Position numbers and translations under genes: made by a program | Shown: positions 1 to 9,294 of the stretch, piece by piece | How the letters are laid out: the number at the start of each line of letters is the position of its first letter | Position numbering within the stretch: position 1 is the stretch's first letter | Assembly: GCF_021215455.1 (NCBI RefSeq) | Contig: NZ_JAJPWV010000002.1 | Location: 62,001-126,000, forward strand | Source: Mucilaginibacter roseus | Lineage (GTDB): Bacteria > Bacteroidota > Bacteroidia > Sphingobacteriales > Sphingobacteriaceae | Direction: 5' to 3' | DNA: 64,000 nt | The notes under the pieces: generated by a model | Told to the model about the DNA's origin: nothing | Seen by the model: only the letters and a program-made list of their open reading frames with translations | Database searches by the model: none

Positions 1-1
1 G

Positions 2-235
2 CTTTATGCAAAAATTAAATACCCCGAAAGCGCCTTAAAGGAGCATGTAAGCGGCTGGATTACTGTTGAACTCACGGTTGATAAAGATGGCAAACCTAAA
101 AATCTGAGCGTTGTAAAGGGACTTGGCCATGGCTGCGATGAAGAAGCCGTGCGGGTAATGAGCGAAGCCCGTTTCACCAACAAAACCGGCGAGGACCACG
201 ACATGCGTTACCGCCTGCCTTTCGCAATACATTAA
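2..235 (+). CDS. TonB-like protein, C-terminal end (partial)
   Basis: The frame is open from base 2 to a TAA, so only the last 77 residues are present. The segment reads YPESALKEHVSGWITVELTV, followed by DKDGKPKN, a conserved Gly/Cys turn and CDEEAVRVM. This is the pattern of the TonB C-terminal domain (PF03544), which contacts TonB boxes of outer-membrane receptors. The 5' part with any membrane anchor lies outside the window, so it could be a TonB energy transducer or a regulator carrying the domain. It ends five bases before the convergent E2 gene, and no terminator hairpin is visible between them. Confidence 0.8.
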   Translation, partial: LYAKIKYPESALKEHVSGWITVELTVDKDGKPKNLSVVKGLGHGCDEEAVRVMSEARFTNKTGEDHDMRYRLPFAIH

Positions 236-240
236 CGTGT

Positions 241-1617
241 TTATTCCTCGCGCTTAACGTCCCAGTTTTCGAGGTAATCTGCAATTCGTTTAAGGAACGA
301 GCCGCCCAGCATACCATCAACCACACGGTGATCATATGATAACGAAAGGTACATCATCTGCCTGATGGCGATCATATCTCCTTGCGGGGTTTCAATAACA
401 GCCGGCTTTTTTTTGATAGCGCCAATAGCCAAAATGGCTACCTGCGGTTGGTTGATGATAGGCGTACCCATGATGTTACCAAATGTACCTATGTTGGTAA
501 TGGTAAAGGTTCCATCCTTAATATCGTCCGGACTAAGCTTATTATTACGGGCACGGTTGGCCAGATCATTAACCGCACGGGTTAAGCCTGCAAGGTTCAG
601 CTGATCGGCATTTTTTATAACAGGCGTTATCAGGTTTCCGCTTGGTAATGCGGTAGCCATGCTTATATTGATATCCTTTTTACGGATGATCTGCGAATTT
701 TTTACCGATACATTGATAAGCGGAAAATCCTTAATAGCTTTTACCACCGCTTCAACAAAAATCGGTGTAAAGGTAATTTTTTCTTTCTCGCGCTGCTCAA
801 AGCTGTTCTTAATCTTATCGCGCCACATTACCAGGTTGGTAACGTCGGCCTCAACAAATGAGCTTACGTGTGGCGATACCTGCTTACTCATTACCATATG
901 ATCGGCAATAAGTTTGCGCATCCTGTCCATCTCAATGATCTCCTCATTGCCCGATGTAGATGCGGTACCTACCGGTGAAGTATACACAGGTTTAGCGACA
1001 GGTTGAGGAACTGGCTGTGGCTGTGCGGCACGTGGCTGCTGAACCTGCTGATTGCCACTTGTAGCGCGGTTTTCAAGGTAAGCCATCAAATCGTCCTTCG
1101 TTAAACGGCCATCCGCACCGGTACCCGGAATGCTATCTAATTCTTCATTAGTTATTCCTTCGGCTACCGCGATGTTGCGCACCAGCGGCGAATAAAAACG
1201 TACGGATGATGATATCGAAGGCGCAGCTTGCACCTCGCGTTGTGCTAACTGATCGGTACCCGGTATGCTGTAACTTTCCTGTTCCTGAACAGGCGTTTGT
1301 ACAGGCTGCTCTGCCGCAGGCGATGCTTCCTGTTGTGGTGCGGGTTGCTGTGGTGTTTCAACGGCAGTTTCCTCACCTTCAATTTCAATAATGGCTATTA
1401 CCTTGCCCACCTCTACCACGTCATCCTCGTTAAACAATATTTCAACAAGTTTACCGCTTACCGGAGATGGAATTTCGGAGTCTACCTTATCTGTAGCAAT
1501 CTCGGCTATGGTGTCATCGGCTTCTACGGTGTCGCCGGGCTTTTTCACCCACTTCACAATAGTCGCTTCGGCAACACTTTCACCCATTTTAGGTAGCAAT
1601 AACTGAAATTTAGCCAT
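241..1617 (-). CDS. 2-oxo acid dehydrogenase E2 (dihydrolipoyl acyltransferase)
   Basis: 458 residues with the standard E2 layout. A lipoyl domain covers about residues 1-76, with the lipoylated Lys44 in ATDKVDSE. A Pro/Gln/Ala-rich linker follows, then a peripheral subunit-binding domain at about 140-180 (SPLVRNIAVAEGI...GRLTKDDL). The catalytic acyltransferase domain runs from about 230 to 458 and carries the active-site His430 in YDHRVVDG. The enzyme transfers acyl groups from lipoamide to CoA in a 2-oxo acid dehydrogenase complex. Sequence alone does not decide between branched-chain (BkdB-like), oxoglutarate and pyruvate complexes. E1 and E3 genes are not next to it. It lies 44 bp downstream of cinA on the same strand and may be co-transcribed with it. 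Confidence 0.93.
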   Translation of the reverse strand: MAKFQLLLPKMGESVAEATIVKWVKKPGDTVEADDTIAEIATDKVDSEIPSPVSGKLVEILFNEDDVVEVGKVIAIIEIEGEETAVETPQQPAPQQEASPAAEQPVQTPVQEQESYSIPGTDQLAQREVQAAPSISSSVRFYSPLVRNIAVAEGITNEELDSIPGTGADGRLTKDDLMAYLENRATSGNQQVQQPRAAQPQPVPQPVAKPVYTSPVGTASTSGNEEIIEMDRMRKLIADHMVMSKQVSPHVSSFVEADVTNLVMWRDKIKNSFEQREKEKITFTPIFVEAVVKAIKDFPLINVSVKNSQIIRKKDINISMATALPSGNLITPVIKNADQLNLAGLTRAVNDLANRARNNKLSPDDIKDGTFTITNIGTFGNIMGTPIINQPQVAILAIGAIKKKPAVIETPQGDMIAIRQMMYLSLSYDHRVVDGMLGGSFLKRIADYLENWDVKREE

Positions 1618-1661
1618 ATATGATATAACAGTTGATCGGTCAAAAATAACTAAATCTGCGA

Positions 1662-2912
1662 TTAAATTACCTTATCGTTAAGTAAAGTATTTAACATGCC
1701 CAAGGCGCTGATGGCCGAGCGTTCGATGTTTTGCTGACGCTTGCCCCTGAAGGTGAACTTTTTAACTAACTGCTTAGAGGCTGTTACTACTGCTATCCAA
1801 ACCGTGCCTACAGGCTTATCCGGCGTACCTCCATCGGGGCCAGCAATGCCGGTTACGGCAATGGCATAGTCTGACGCGAAATTTTTAAGCGCGCCGTTAG
1901 CCATCTCGATAACCGTTTCTTCGCTTACCGCGCCAAATTGCTGGATGGTTGCTGCGTTTACGCCCAGTATACTTTGTTTAAGCTGGTTGGAATAAGATAC
2001 CGCTCCCCCCAAAAATACCTTTGACGAACCTGCATGCTGGGTAAGCAAACTCGATAGAAAGCCACCGGTGCAGCTTTCCGCTGTTGATAGTGTAAGCCCG
2101 CGTTCCGTCATCATGTTCAGGATAGCCTTTTCCAGCGGGATATCTTCCCGTGCGGCCACCACATTGCTCACGCGTTCGGCAATACGGTTAGTAAAAGCGT
2201 CAACCTGCTGCTGTAAAAGCGTTTCGTCGCCATCGCTATATCCGCTTATGCGTAAACGCACCTGGCCAAGTTTTGGCAGATAAGCCAGCTTAATATAGGG
2301 TGGCAGTTCGTTTTCAATATCGGCAATACGTTCCGCCAGGTACGACTCGCCCTCGCCTACCGTTAATATGGTATTATGTATAATGGTTGAAAGCTTAAAG
2401 GTTGCCTTTATTTTTGGCAGCACCTGCTCATCCATCATATACATCATCTCAAAAGGCACGCCCGGCATCGACATGTATACCTTGCCGTTGTGGTTAAACC
2501 ACATGCCCGGTGCCGTACCGTTGTTATTATTGATTACCTCGCAATTGGCAGGCACCAATGCCTGCTGGCGGTTAGTATCTAACAGCGGCCTGTTATATCG
2601 TTTAAATATTTCGAGCACATTGTTTAATGCCACTTCGCTTTCAACAAGTTCAACACCAAAATATTCGGCAAGCGTTTTTTTGGTAATGTCATCCTTTGTG
2701 GGGCCAAGGCCGCCGGTGATGAGGATGATATCAGCACGACCGGTAGCTTCAGCAAACGCTTTCAGGATATGCTCGCGATCGTCAGACACGGATGATATCT
2801 GCTTCACGCGTACGCCTATTTCATTCAGGCGTTGCGCCATCCAGGCGGAATTGGTGTCAACAATCTGCCCTATGAGTATCTCGTCGCCAATGGTAATAAT
2901 TTCTGCCAGCAT
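1662..2912 (-). CDS. cinA: CinA family nicotinamide-nucleotide amidohydrolase
   Basis: 416 residues, the usual CinA length. The N-terminal MoCF-like domain (about 1-170) starts MLAEIITIGDEILIGQIVDTN and has the TGGLGPTKDD loop typical of the molybdopterin-binding fold. The C-terminal domain (about 255-416) has the STAESCTGG signature of nicotinamide-nucleotide deamidases (PncC). The family recycles NMN and hydrolyses ADP-ribose; the competence link in its name is historical and not implied here. Start is ATG at 2912, two bases after the lptD stop codon, so the two are almost certainly translated from one mRNA. Confidence 0.94.
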   Translation of the reverse strand: MLAEIITIGDEILIGQIVDTNSAWMAQRLNEIGVRVKQISSVSDDREHILKAFAEATGRADIILITGGLGPTKDDITKKTLAEYFGVELVESEVALNNVLEIFKRYNRPLLDTNRQQALVPANCEVINNNNGTAPGMWFNHNGKVYMSMPGVPFEMMYMMDEQVLPKIKATFKLSTIIHNTILTVGEGESYLAERIADIENELPPYIKLAYLPKLGQVRLRISGYSDGDETLLQQQVDAFTNRIAERVSNVVAAREDIPLEKAILNMMTERGLTLSTAESCTGGFLSSLLTQHAGSSKVFLGGAVSYSNQLKQSILGVNAATIQQFGAVSEETVIEMANGALKNFASDYAIAVTGIAGPDGGTPDKPVGTVWIAVVTASKQLVKKFTFRGKRQQNIERSAISALGMLNTLLNDKVI

Positions 2913-2914
2913 AA

Positions 2915-5743
2915 TTAAAATCCTCCGCCGTAATACCTGTTGCTGGTATAATCGCTGCGCTTGGTAAGTTTAAGGTCCTGTAAAATTGATGATTTAACTT
3001 TAATGGTTACGTTGTATGATTTGTAGTAACCGAACGGCAGCCATTGTACCGACAAATCCCAGCAATGCAGATCGCGGTATATGGCGAACGATGTGGCGTC
3101 AGCCAGTTTCATGGCATTAAAGTCAAAGTTGGTTGAATATTGTATCTTCCACTTAGGTGTTATACTTACGTCGCCGCTAATCATCATCGTATTAGTGGTA
3201 TTGGTAGCCACACCCGTGTTACTGTAGTTAAAGTTATAACTGAAAGATATATTCCAGGGTACAGTAAAGTCAATATAAGCGCCCGGGTCACTATTGATCA
3301 GCGATAACTGCCTTGATTGTTCGGGCGTCATGCCTTGCAGGGTATTAGGCTGTGCCTGCTTTTTGGGGCTAAAGGACGATGAATTCAAGCTACCACTCAT
3401 GGATAAACCCAGGTTGGTCAGCATCGGCAACTTACCATCCTTCCAGGTGTAGCGCGCCGTTGGTTGGGCATAACGAATCACCGCTCCGTTGGTGATTGAA
3501 TCGCGCACGCGCAGCACATACGGGTTAAGCGAGCCATTGAAACTAACGTTAACCTTTTGCCCAAATAAACCGGTGTGCCCCGAAAATGATATAGGCGAAA
3601 GTTTAATCGAGTCGGCCGCGAAGTTGTAAAAGGTGGATATGGAGAAGCCTTGCAAAATGGCTATCTTTTTATCCGTATTGGAGGTATCAGTAGCCTTCGG
3701 CCTAACTTTGGCTTCAATAACGTTGTCAATATTTAAACCCAAACCAGCTGAACGGCCTGCAGACGGACCGCCATAAACGGATTGCTCAAATATAGAATAC
3801 GTTTGCGCGGTGTAGGTATAAGGTATTGATGCCTCACTCACAATAGTGCGGTAATAACCATAGCTCGGATCAGAAAAGTCGGGGCGGTAGCTGAACGTTA
3901 ACGACGGCGTCATTACATGCCTGATGGCTTTGATTTTGCCTTTAAAATTAGCCTGGCTATAAACTTTGGTTGAAAAGCCTGCGTTCAGGTTATACTCACC
4001 GGCACGCGCGAAGCCTGCAACGGTATCAACAACCGCCGTACCCGGCGCTACGTTCGGGTTGTCACGGTCATATCGTTTACGGATGGATTGCAGATACCAG
4101 CGCTCGGTATAGTTTGCCGACGTATTAAACTGGAAGTATTTTAAAACATTCAAGCTCAAAGCAACAGGGATAGTATGCTGCATACCGTTTTGTAAACGTT
4201 TGCTTAATGTTTCGCTGGTGAACAGCTGCGACTCCGGAATATTGTTGATCTTATTTTGCGCCTGCAAGCTATAACCCACGGTAATTTTTTGATACCATTT
4301 TTGCTCGCCTATGCGGTTCTTGCTATCAAACGGGCTAAGGGTTGACATGTTGAAGGACACCGTTGGCAGATCGAGCGTTATACGCTTTTGCGATATATCC
4401 TGGCTATGGCCCAAACTTACGTTTAAGTTGAATGGCGTACCAGCCCAGGTTTTGCCATAGGCGATACTTGAACGCATGTTGTTTTGCGTTAACTGCGTAA
4501 GGCTATAGTTTTGCCCGGCAGGCGAATTTTGATAAAAGCTTGATGTACCCGCGTTAACCGAAGCACTGAACGTACTTCCGGGATGCGCGTTGGCATCCTG
4601 GCTGTGCGACCAGGAGATGTTGAAGTCCTTAGCGGCCGGATCGCCGGGCAATCCGTAGTTGTGCGAACCGTAACTCAACGTTAGGTTACCCTGATATTTG
4701 TAGCGCTTTAAATAACGTGCAGCGGTGCTCAACTCATACGATCCGCGCGAGTAGATAGACACGTTGCTGGTCATGTCCATATAATCGTTCAGCGCGATGT
4801 AGTAACCCAGGTTACGCATAAAGAAACCCAGGCGGGCGTCCTCACCGAATGTAGGGAAAATAACACCCGAAGCCCTCGACTCCGGCTTCGGGAAGAAACC
4901 GAAAGGCACACCCAACGGCAACGGAATGTTAGCGATCTCGAGATAAGCCGGGCCCGATATAATGCGGTGTTTCTCGCCTATCCCTTTTGTGATCACAATA
5001 CCAAAGTGCGTATGCGGAAAAGGCTCGTTACAGGTACTGTAAATTACATTCTTGTAAGCAACCTCATCATTATTAAGCTTTTTTGCCTGTCCGCCTGATA
5101 TAAAGTTTCCGTCCTGCTCAGATGCCGGGTTAAAAATCTTTCCTTTTTTGGTTTTATAGTCAAACAGCAACGAGTCGGCATAAGAGGGCTTATCATTTTT
5201 TTGCTGAAATATAGGGCGGCCAATGTAGCGGCCTGTTTTAGGGCTTGGCCTGCCGCTGGCGTATATCAGGTGGTTCTTTTTATCAATACGGATGTATTCG
5301 GCATCAAGCTCAACGTCCTCATAAGTTACCCGCGCCTTGCCGTACAGGTACATCAGGTTATTTTCGTTATCAACAATAATACTATCCTCGGCATGAGCCT
5401 TAACTTCTGATTCTAAACCGTTGGCTGATTTGCGGCCGGTATCAGTAGGCAAAACCAACGCCGAACGGCCAGTATCGCGAGCGGATGTATCACGCCGCAA
5501 CGAATCTTTCGGGATGGTGTCTTTTGAAATGGCGGCGGTTGGTTTAGCGCGGGGTGGTTCGGCTTTTTTACCGAAAGGGCCTCTCATCAGGCGGCGGTCG
5601 GTAGCACGGTTACTATCCAGTTTTATAATGGTATCACGCGCTATAACTTTTGAGCTACTTTTATATCCGCTTCGGTATGCAACAGCCACCGCATTTACCG
5701 TTAATATAATAGCAAGCAGAAAAAAAGGCCTAACGAATTTCAA
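2915..5743 (-). CDS. lptD: LPS-assembly outer-membrane protein LptD (Bacteroidota type)
   Basis: 942 residues. A signal peptide follows the start (MKFVRPFFLLAIILTVNAVA). About residues 100-230 form an OstA-like periplasmic domain (HAEDSIIVDNENNLMYLYGK), and the rest is a long beta-barrel rich in alternating aromatic/polar strands. The protein ends in Phe, as BAM substrates do. LptD places LPS in the outer leaflet together with the LptE lipoprotein, which is not in the window. The start codon is TTG; no ATG lies in frame between it and the preceding in-frame stop, and the signal peptide begins right after it. On the minus strand the bases TAATTTTG overlap this TTG, probably by chance. First gene of the lptD-cinA-E2 run. 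Confidence 0.88.
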   Translation of the reverse strand: MKFVRPFFLLAIILTVNAVAVAYRSGYKSSSKVIARDTIIKLDSNRATDRRLMRGPFGKKAEPPRAKPTAAISKDTIPKDSLRRDTSARDTGRSALVLPTDTGRKSANGLESEVKAHAEDSIIVDNENNLMYLYGKARVTYEDVELDAEYIRIDKKNHLIYASGRPSPKTGRYIGRPIFQQKNDKPSYADSLLFDYKTKKGKIFNPASEQDGNFISGGQAKKLNNDEVAYKNVIYSTCNEPFPHTHFGIVITKGIGEKHRIISGPAYLEIANIPLPLGVPFGFFPKPESRASGVIFPTFGEDARLGFFMRNLGYYIALNDYMDMTSNVSIYSRGSYELSTAARYLKRYKYQGNLTLSYGSHNYGLPGDPAAKDFNISWSHSQDANAHPGSTFSASVNAGTSSFYQNSPAGQNYSLTQLTQNNMRSSIAYGKTWAGTPFNLNVSLGHSQDISQKRITLDLPTVSFNMSTLSPFDSKNRIGEQKWYQKITVGYSLQAQNKINNIPESQLFTSETLSKRLQNGMQHTIPVALSLNVLKYFQFNTSANYTERWYLQSIRKRYDRDNPNVAPGTAVVDTVAGFARAGEYNLNAGFSTKVYSQANFKGKIKAIRHVMTPSLTFSYRPDFSDPSYGYYRTIVSEASIPYTYTAQTYSIFEQSVYGGPSAGRSAGLGLNIDNVIEAKVRPKATDTSNTDKKIAILQGFSISTFYNFAADSIKLSPISFSGHTGLFGQKVNVSFNGSLNPYVLRVRDSITNGAVIRYAQPTARYTWKDGKLPMLTNLGLSMSGSLNSSSFSPKKQAQPNTLQGMTPEQSRQLSLINSDPGAYIDFTVPWNISFSYNFNYSNTGVATNTTNTMMISGDVSITPKWKIQYSTNFDFNAMKLADATSFAIYRDLHCWDLSVQWLPFGYYKSYNVTIKVKSSILQDLKLTKRSDYTSNRYYGGGF

Positions 5744-5759
5744 AATTAATAATGAATAG

Positions 5760-5767
5760 TATTTTTG
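5760..5767 (+). promoter_or_regulatory. Bacteroidota -7 promoter element for the amidase pair
   Basis: TATTTTTG is an exact match to TAnnTTTG, the -7 element read by the Bacteroidota primary sigma factor. Transcription would start near 5774, downstream of an ATG at 5752 but upstream of the in-frame ATG at 5797. No clear TTTG -33 element is visible at the expected distance, so support is the -7 match plus its placement. Confidence 0.6.
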
Positions 5768-5796
5768 CAGATATGGTTAACCAGCGTTCAAACATA

Positions 5797-6654
5797 ATGA
5801 AAACACTGAATAGATTGAATTATTGTTTACGGTTACTGTTTATATCAATTGCATTTTTTTGTTTTAAAACTTCGAGGGCATCCAATTTTAATGCGCCCAA
5901 AGATACGGTTAATCAAACTAATAAATTTAAACTAAAAACTGTTATTGTTGATGCCGGGCACGGTGGCTTTCGCACCGGCGCTTCAGGCAAATACTCTGTC
6001 GAAAAAAACGTAACGCTGCAAATTGCATTTAAATTGCAGAAGGCGATAGAAAAAGAATTAAGCGATGTGAAAGTGGTGATGACCCGCACTACTGATGATG
6101 ATATTTTGTGGCAAAAACGCTCGGATATTGCCAACGATGCCAAAGGCGATATCTTTATTTCTATACACTGCAATTCCCTCCCCGATCGTATAGTACGCTC
6201 AGCTTCGGGCAAAAAAACAAGGGTAGCCAATCGTTCAGGCAAAGGTGTATTACTGTTGGTGTATGGTTTTCATCGCACTAAGGAAGAAGAAAAAGCCATT
6301 AAGGACACCCGCCTAAGCGACGAGGAAGAAATGGATGCCGTGATTGACCCGAATGACCCGGCAGCCATGATACTAATGAACGAGTACAAACGCAAGTACC
6401 GCAAGCAAAGCGTAAGGTTTGCCAGTATTTTGAACCAGGAGTTTATTGAAAACGACGGCCGCCGTAGCGAGGGTATACGTGAGCAGGGCGTGCTTGTGCT
6501 TTGCCACAGCGCCATGCCGGCAGTGTTGGTTGAAACCGGTTACATCAACAATCCGGATGAGGAAGATTACCTGAATTCTGAAGAAGGACAGAACCAAATT
6601 GTAGCTACTATTGTACGCGCTTTAAAAACTCTTAAAACCGAAGTGGAAGCTTAG
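5797..6654 (+). CDS. N-acetylmuramoyl-L-alanine amidase (Amidase_3), first copy
   Basis: Zinc amidase that cleaves the MurNAc-L-Ala bond of peptidoglycan. Visible features: a signal peptide (KTLNRLNYCLRLLFISIAFF...TSRA), the zinc-ligand motif VDAGHGGFRTGASG, IFISIHCNSL with the second His, and the catalytic-Glu segment VLVETGYINNPDEEDYL near the end. An insertion of about 70 residues between the last two is rich in charged residues and is shared with the neighbouring copy. An ATG 45 bases upstream (5752) is in frame, but it lies upstream of the predicted transcription start and would put 15 polar residues before the signal peptide, so 5797 is preferred. A close paralogue follows 42 bp downstream. 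Confidence 0.88.
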   Translation: MKTLNRLNYCLRLLFISIAFFCFKTSRASNFNAPKDTVNQTNKFKLKTVIVDAGHGGFRTGASGKYSVEKNVTLQIAFKLQKAIEKELSDVKVVMTRTTDDDILWQKRSDIANDAKGDIFISIHCNSLPDRIVRSASGKKTRVANRSGKGVLLLVYGFHRTKEEEKAIKDTRLSDEEEMDAVIDPNDPAAMILMNEYKRKYRKQSVRFASILNQEFIENDGRRSEGIREQGVLVLCHSAMPAVLVETGYINNPDEEDYLNSEEGQNQIVATIVRALKTLKTEVEA

Positions 6655-6696
6655 TGTTTATTGCCAATAAAATTAAGTTTAGTCCGTTAACTGCAA

Positions 6697-7599
6697 ATGA
6701 TGATAGCATTTTCAAGGAAATACATTTATATATTCTCTATACTTATAAGTTCTTTTTCATTAGCGCCATCCGCAAAGGCATTTGAACAGCAAACAGCCGA
6801 TTCGGTACAAGCGCCGGAAGGTTTCAGGCTGCGTACGGTGGTTATTGACGCCGGGCATGGCGGTAAAGATCCGGGCGCATTTGGCCCTAACACAAACGAA
6901 AAAACGGTTACCCTTGCCTTGGCCCTCAAACTTCAAAAGGCTATTGAGCGCGATCTGCCTGGTGTTAATACCATCATGACCCGCAAGAACGACACCTTTG
7001 TGGAGTTGCACAAACGATCAGACATTGCCAACCAGGCTAAAGGGCAATTATTTATTTCCCTGCATTGCAACTCCCTGGCCAACCGTAAAGTTACCGAGGT
7101 GGTGGGTTACCGTAAGCGCAAAGGCAAAAGCATACCTATATATAAAACCAGCACGGTGGCCAACCGCAGCGGCAAAGGCGCCATGATACTGGTATACGGC
7201 TCGAGGCGTGTAGGCGCGCAGGAAGAAGCATTGCGTGAGAATGCCGTTATCTTTACGGAAAAGAACTACAAGGACAATTATGCCGGGTACGATCCCGATA
7301 ATCCGGCATCGGTTATCATGCTAAACACATTTAGAGATAAATATCGTAAACAAAGTATACGCTTTGCGAGTTTAATAGACAGCGAACTCACAGGAACTTA
7401 CAATCGCGAAAGTCATGGTGTGAAGGAACAGGTGGTTTTGGTGCTCGATCATACAGCCATGCCATCGGTGCTGGTTGAAACCGGGTTTATCAATAACCCG
7501 GATGAAGAAGACTACCTTACATCAGATGAAGGACAGAACGAGATTGTAAATGCTATTTTAAGCGCCCTTAAGAGTTATAAAAAACAACTGGAGAATTAG
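6697..7599 (+). CDS. N-acetylmuramoyl-L-alanine amidase (Amidase_3), second copy
   Basis: 300 residues, a tandem paralogue of the preceding gene. It shares VIDAGHGGKDPGAFG, LFISLHCNSL, VANRSGKGAMILVYG, DKYRKQSIRFASL and VLVETGFINNPDEEDYL. The signal peptide is RKYIYIFSILISSFSLAPSAKA. The internal insertion is somewhat longer than in copy one (it adds VVGYRKRKGKSIP). Two adjacent ATGs (6697, 6700) are both possible. The pair is likely one operon with the following MCE gene, 21 bp further on. Two secreted amidases side by side suggest an old duplication followed by specialisation, for instance in daughter-cell separation. Confidence 0.9.
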   Translation: MMIAFSRKYIYIFSILISSFSLAPSAKAFEQQTADSVQAPEGFRLRTVVIDAGHGGKDPGAFGPNTNEKTVTLALALKLQKAIERDLPGVNTIMTRKNDTFVELHKRSDIANQAKGQLFISLHCNSLANRKVTEVVGYRKRKGKSIPIYKTSTVANRSGKGAMILVYGSRRVGAQEEALRENAVIFTEKNYKDNYAGYDPDNPASVIMLNTFRDKYRKQSIRFASLIDSELTGTYNRESHGVKEQVVLVLDHTAMPSVLVETGFINNPDEEDYLTSDEGQNEIVNAILSALKSYKKQLEN

Positions 7600-7620
7600 A
7601 ATTTATTAAACAGCTATACC

Positions 7621-8565
7621 TTGAAAATCTCAAACGAAACCAAAATAGGCGTATTTACCGCAATAGCCATTACCTTATTACTATTAGCTTACAGCTACCT
7701 CAGCGGTAACGATGTTTTTTCAGGCTCAAATAAATATTACGCCATCTATAAAAATGTGGAAGGCTTAACCGTATCAAAGCCGGTTTTGGTAAATGGTTAC
7801 CAGGTAGGCCGTGTTTCAAAGATGGAACTACAGCCCGACGGTCGTACAGTGGTTGAGTTTAAGGTTGACGACAAATATAACGTCCCTTCAAACACCCTGG
7901 CGCAGCTGCAAAGTACCGACCTTTTGGGCGGTAAGGCCATTGTTTTTGATTTAGGCGACAGCTCGCAGCCGGCCCAGGATGAAGACACGCTGCGTGCCGA
8001 TATTCAAGGCAGCCTTGCGGAAAGCTTACAGCCGATACAGAAAAAGGCGGAAGCGTTAATTACCAAGATGGATTCGTCGCTGGCATCAATCAACCGCATA
8101 ATGAACCCGGCTTTTGAAAAAAATGTTGACCGTAGCTTTGCCAGCATTGCCAACTCCCTGCAAACGCTTGAAGGCACTACTAAAAAAATAGATGCACTTG
8201 TTGGGTCGCAATCATCGCATATTAACACCATCATGGGCAATGCAGCTACCGTATCTGGTAACCTGAAGGGTACTACCGCTCACTTTAATGACATCGCCCT
8301 TAACTTTAAAAAATTCAGTAACGACCTGGCATCTACAGATCTGAAGAAGACCATGGACAATGTTGATAAAACTATGGCTAACCTGGAATTAACCACCAAT
8401 AAAATTAACAGCAGGGATGGCAGCTTAGGTTTATTGATTAACGACAGTACCATGTACAAAAACCTGAGTGCAGCATCAGCCAATCTTAACAACTTGTTTA
8501 TTGACCTGAAGGCTCACCCTAAACGCTACGTTAGCTTCTCGATATTTGGAGGCGGTAAAGATTAA
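7621..8565 (+). CDS. MlaD/MCE family phospholipid-transport protein
   Basis: 314 residues. One N-terminal membrane anchor (KIGVFTAIAITLLLLAYSYL) is followed by an MCE domain at about residues 38-112 (YAIYKNVEGLTVSKPVLVNG, GRVSKMELQPDG, STDLLGGKAIVFDLG). A long helical, coiled-coil-like tail rich in Asn/Thr/Leu heptads follows. MCE proteins form rings that move lipids between inner and outer membranes with an MlaEF ABC transporter, not encoded here. The start is TTG, taken because the anchor begins directly after it and no better ATG exists. It follows the second amidase by 21 bp and is closed by a strong terminator at 8592. Confidence 0.88.
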   Translation: MKISNETKIGVFTAIAITLLLLAYSYLSGNDVFSGSNKYYAIYKNVEGLTVSKPVLVNGYQVGRVSKMELQPDGRTVVEFKVDDKYNVPSNTLAQLQSTDLLGGKAIVFDLGDSSQPAQDEDTLRADIQGSLAESLQPIQKKAEALITKMDSSLASINRIMNPAFEKNVDRSFASIANSLQTLEGTTKKIDALVGSQSSHINTIMGNAATVSGNLKGTTAHFNDIALNFKKFSNDLASTDLKKTMDNVDKTMANLELTTNKINSRDGSLGLLINDSTMYKNLSAASANLNNLFIDLKAHPKRYVSFSIFGGGKD

Positions 8566-8591
8566 GAAATTTTAGACTTCACACATACATG

Positions 8592-8622
8592 AGGCTGCAC
8601 GGGTAACCGGCAGCCTTTTTTA
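8592..8622 (+). terminator. Rho-independent terminator of the amidase-MCE operon
   Basis: GGCTGC (8593-8598) pairs with GCAGCC (8610-8615) and is followed directly by a run of five or six T. It sits 27 bases after the MCE stop. The T run reaches into the stop codon of the convergent 2H gene. Confidence 0.85.
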
Positions 8623-9126
8623 TTGAAATAAATAATCACGCACATGCTGCCAGGGGCCATCAAGATAACGCCACAGGCTAAATCCTAAACCCTGTGCTGT
8701 AAACGGAGTAAACGAACCGGATAATTCCTTCAAAGTATTTGCGGCTGTATTAGCGTTGACTTTGTTCTGTATGGTGATGTGCGGCCATAGCTTTTGCCTG
8801 TCCTGCGGAATGAGCCATTGCTGCCATTGCCGTTGCAGGTTGCCGTGGAGCTTTTGCAGCTCGGCACTATCGCACTTAAAAGCTACACCATTACCAATCG
8901 AAACCATATTGGTTATGATGACTTCTAAACGTTGCTGCCCGGCTGCCAAATTTTCAATGGTATTGTTAATACCTGGTTCGTTAGCAGGCAGGTGATGAAA
9001 AAGCGTGAGGTGTGCATCCAAAAAGTTCCTTTCAGGAGGGAAATATTTCTTGCGTAACTGGTTAAAGTAAATTTGTGCCTTATCGTCCAGTTTCAGGGTT
9101 AAAATGAGTGGCTTTTCCGTGTGCAT
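8620..9126 (-). CDS. 2H phosphoesterase / 2'-5' RNA ligase-like protein
   Basis: 168 residues. It carries the two His-x-Thr signatures of the 2H superfamily: HLTL with His39 and HITI with His116. These two histidines form the active site that opens cyclic 2',3' phosphates or related esters (PF13563, 2'-5' RNA ligase superfamily). Its substrate cannot be told from sequence. It stands alone on the minus strand, with its 3' end touching the terminator of the convergent MCE gene and its 5' end facing the long arginine leader region. Confidence 0.82.
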   Translation of the reverse strand: MHTEKPLILTLKLDDKAQIYFNQLRKKYFPPERNFLDAHLTLFHHLPANEPGINNTIENLAAGQQRLEVIITNMVSIGNGVAFKCDSAELQKLHGNLQRQWQQWLIPQDRQKLWPHITIQNKVNANTAANTLKELSGSFTPFTAQGLGFSLWRYLDGPWQHVRDYLFQ

Positions 9127-9294
9127 CAGGCTTTGTTTTTCACCCTGCTTTCAACGCTCAATAATTTATAATGTTTGGCTGCGGCGGTGGAGATTTAGCC
9201 GGCTTGTAACTCACTGACCGGCAAATGTGTAATTACCATTTTTCAACCCAATGTAATAAGGCATTGTTAAGTTATTAATTAGTGCAATTTTTTC

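Noticed and set aside
2368-2967. 199-residue open frame opposite cinA
   Set aside because: It is a shadow of the cinA codons; composition has no domain signature and cinA is clearly the real gene.
5752-5796. Upstream ATG start for the first amidase
   Set aside because: It lies upstream of the predicted transcription start, and the signal peptide starts only at 5797.
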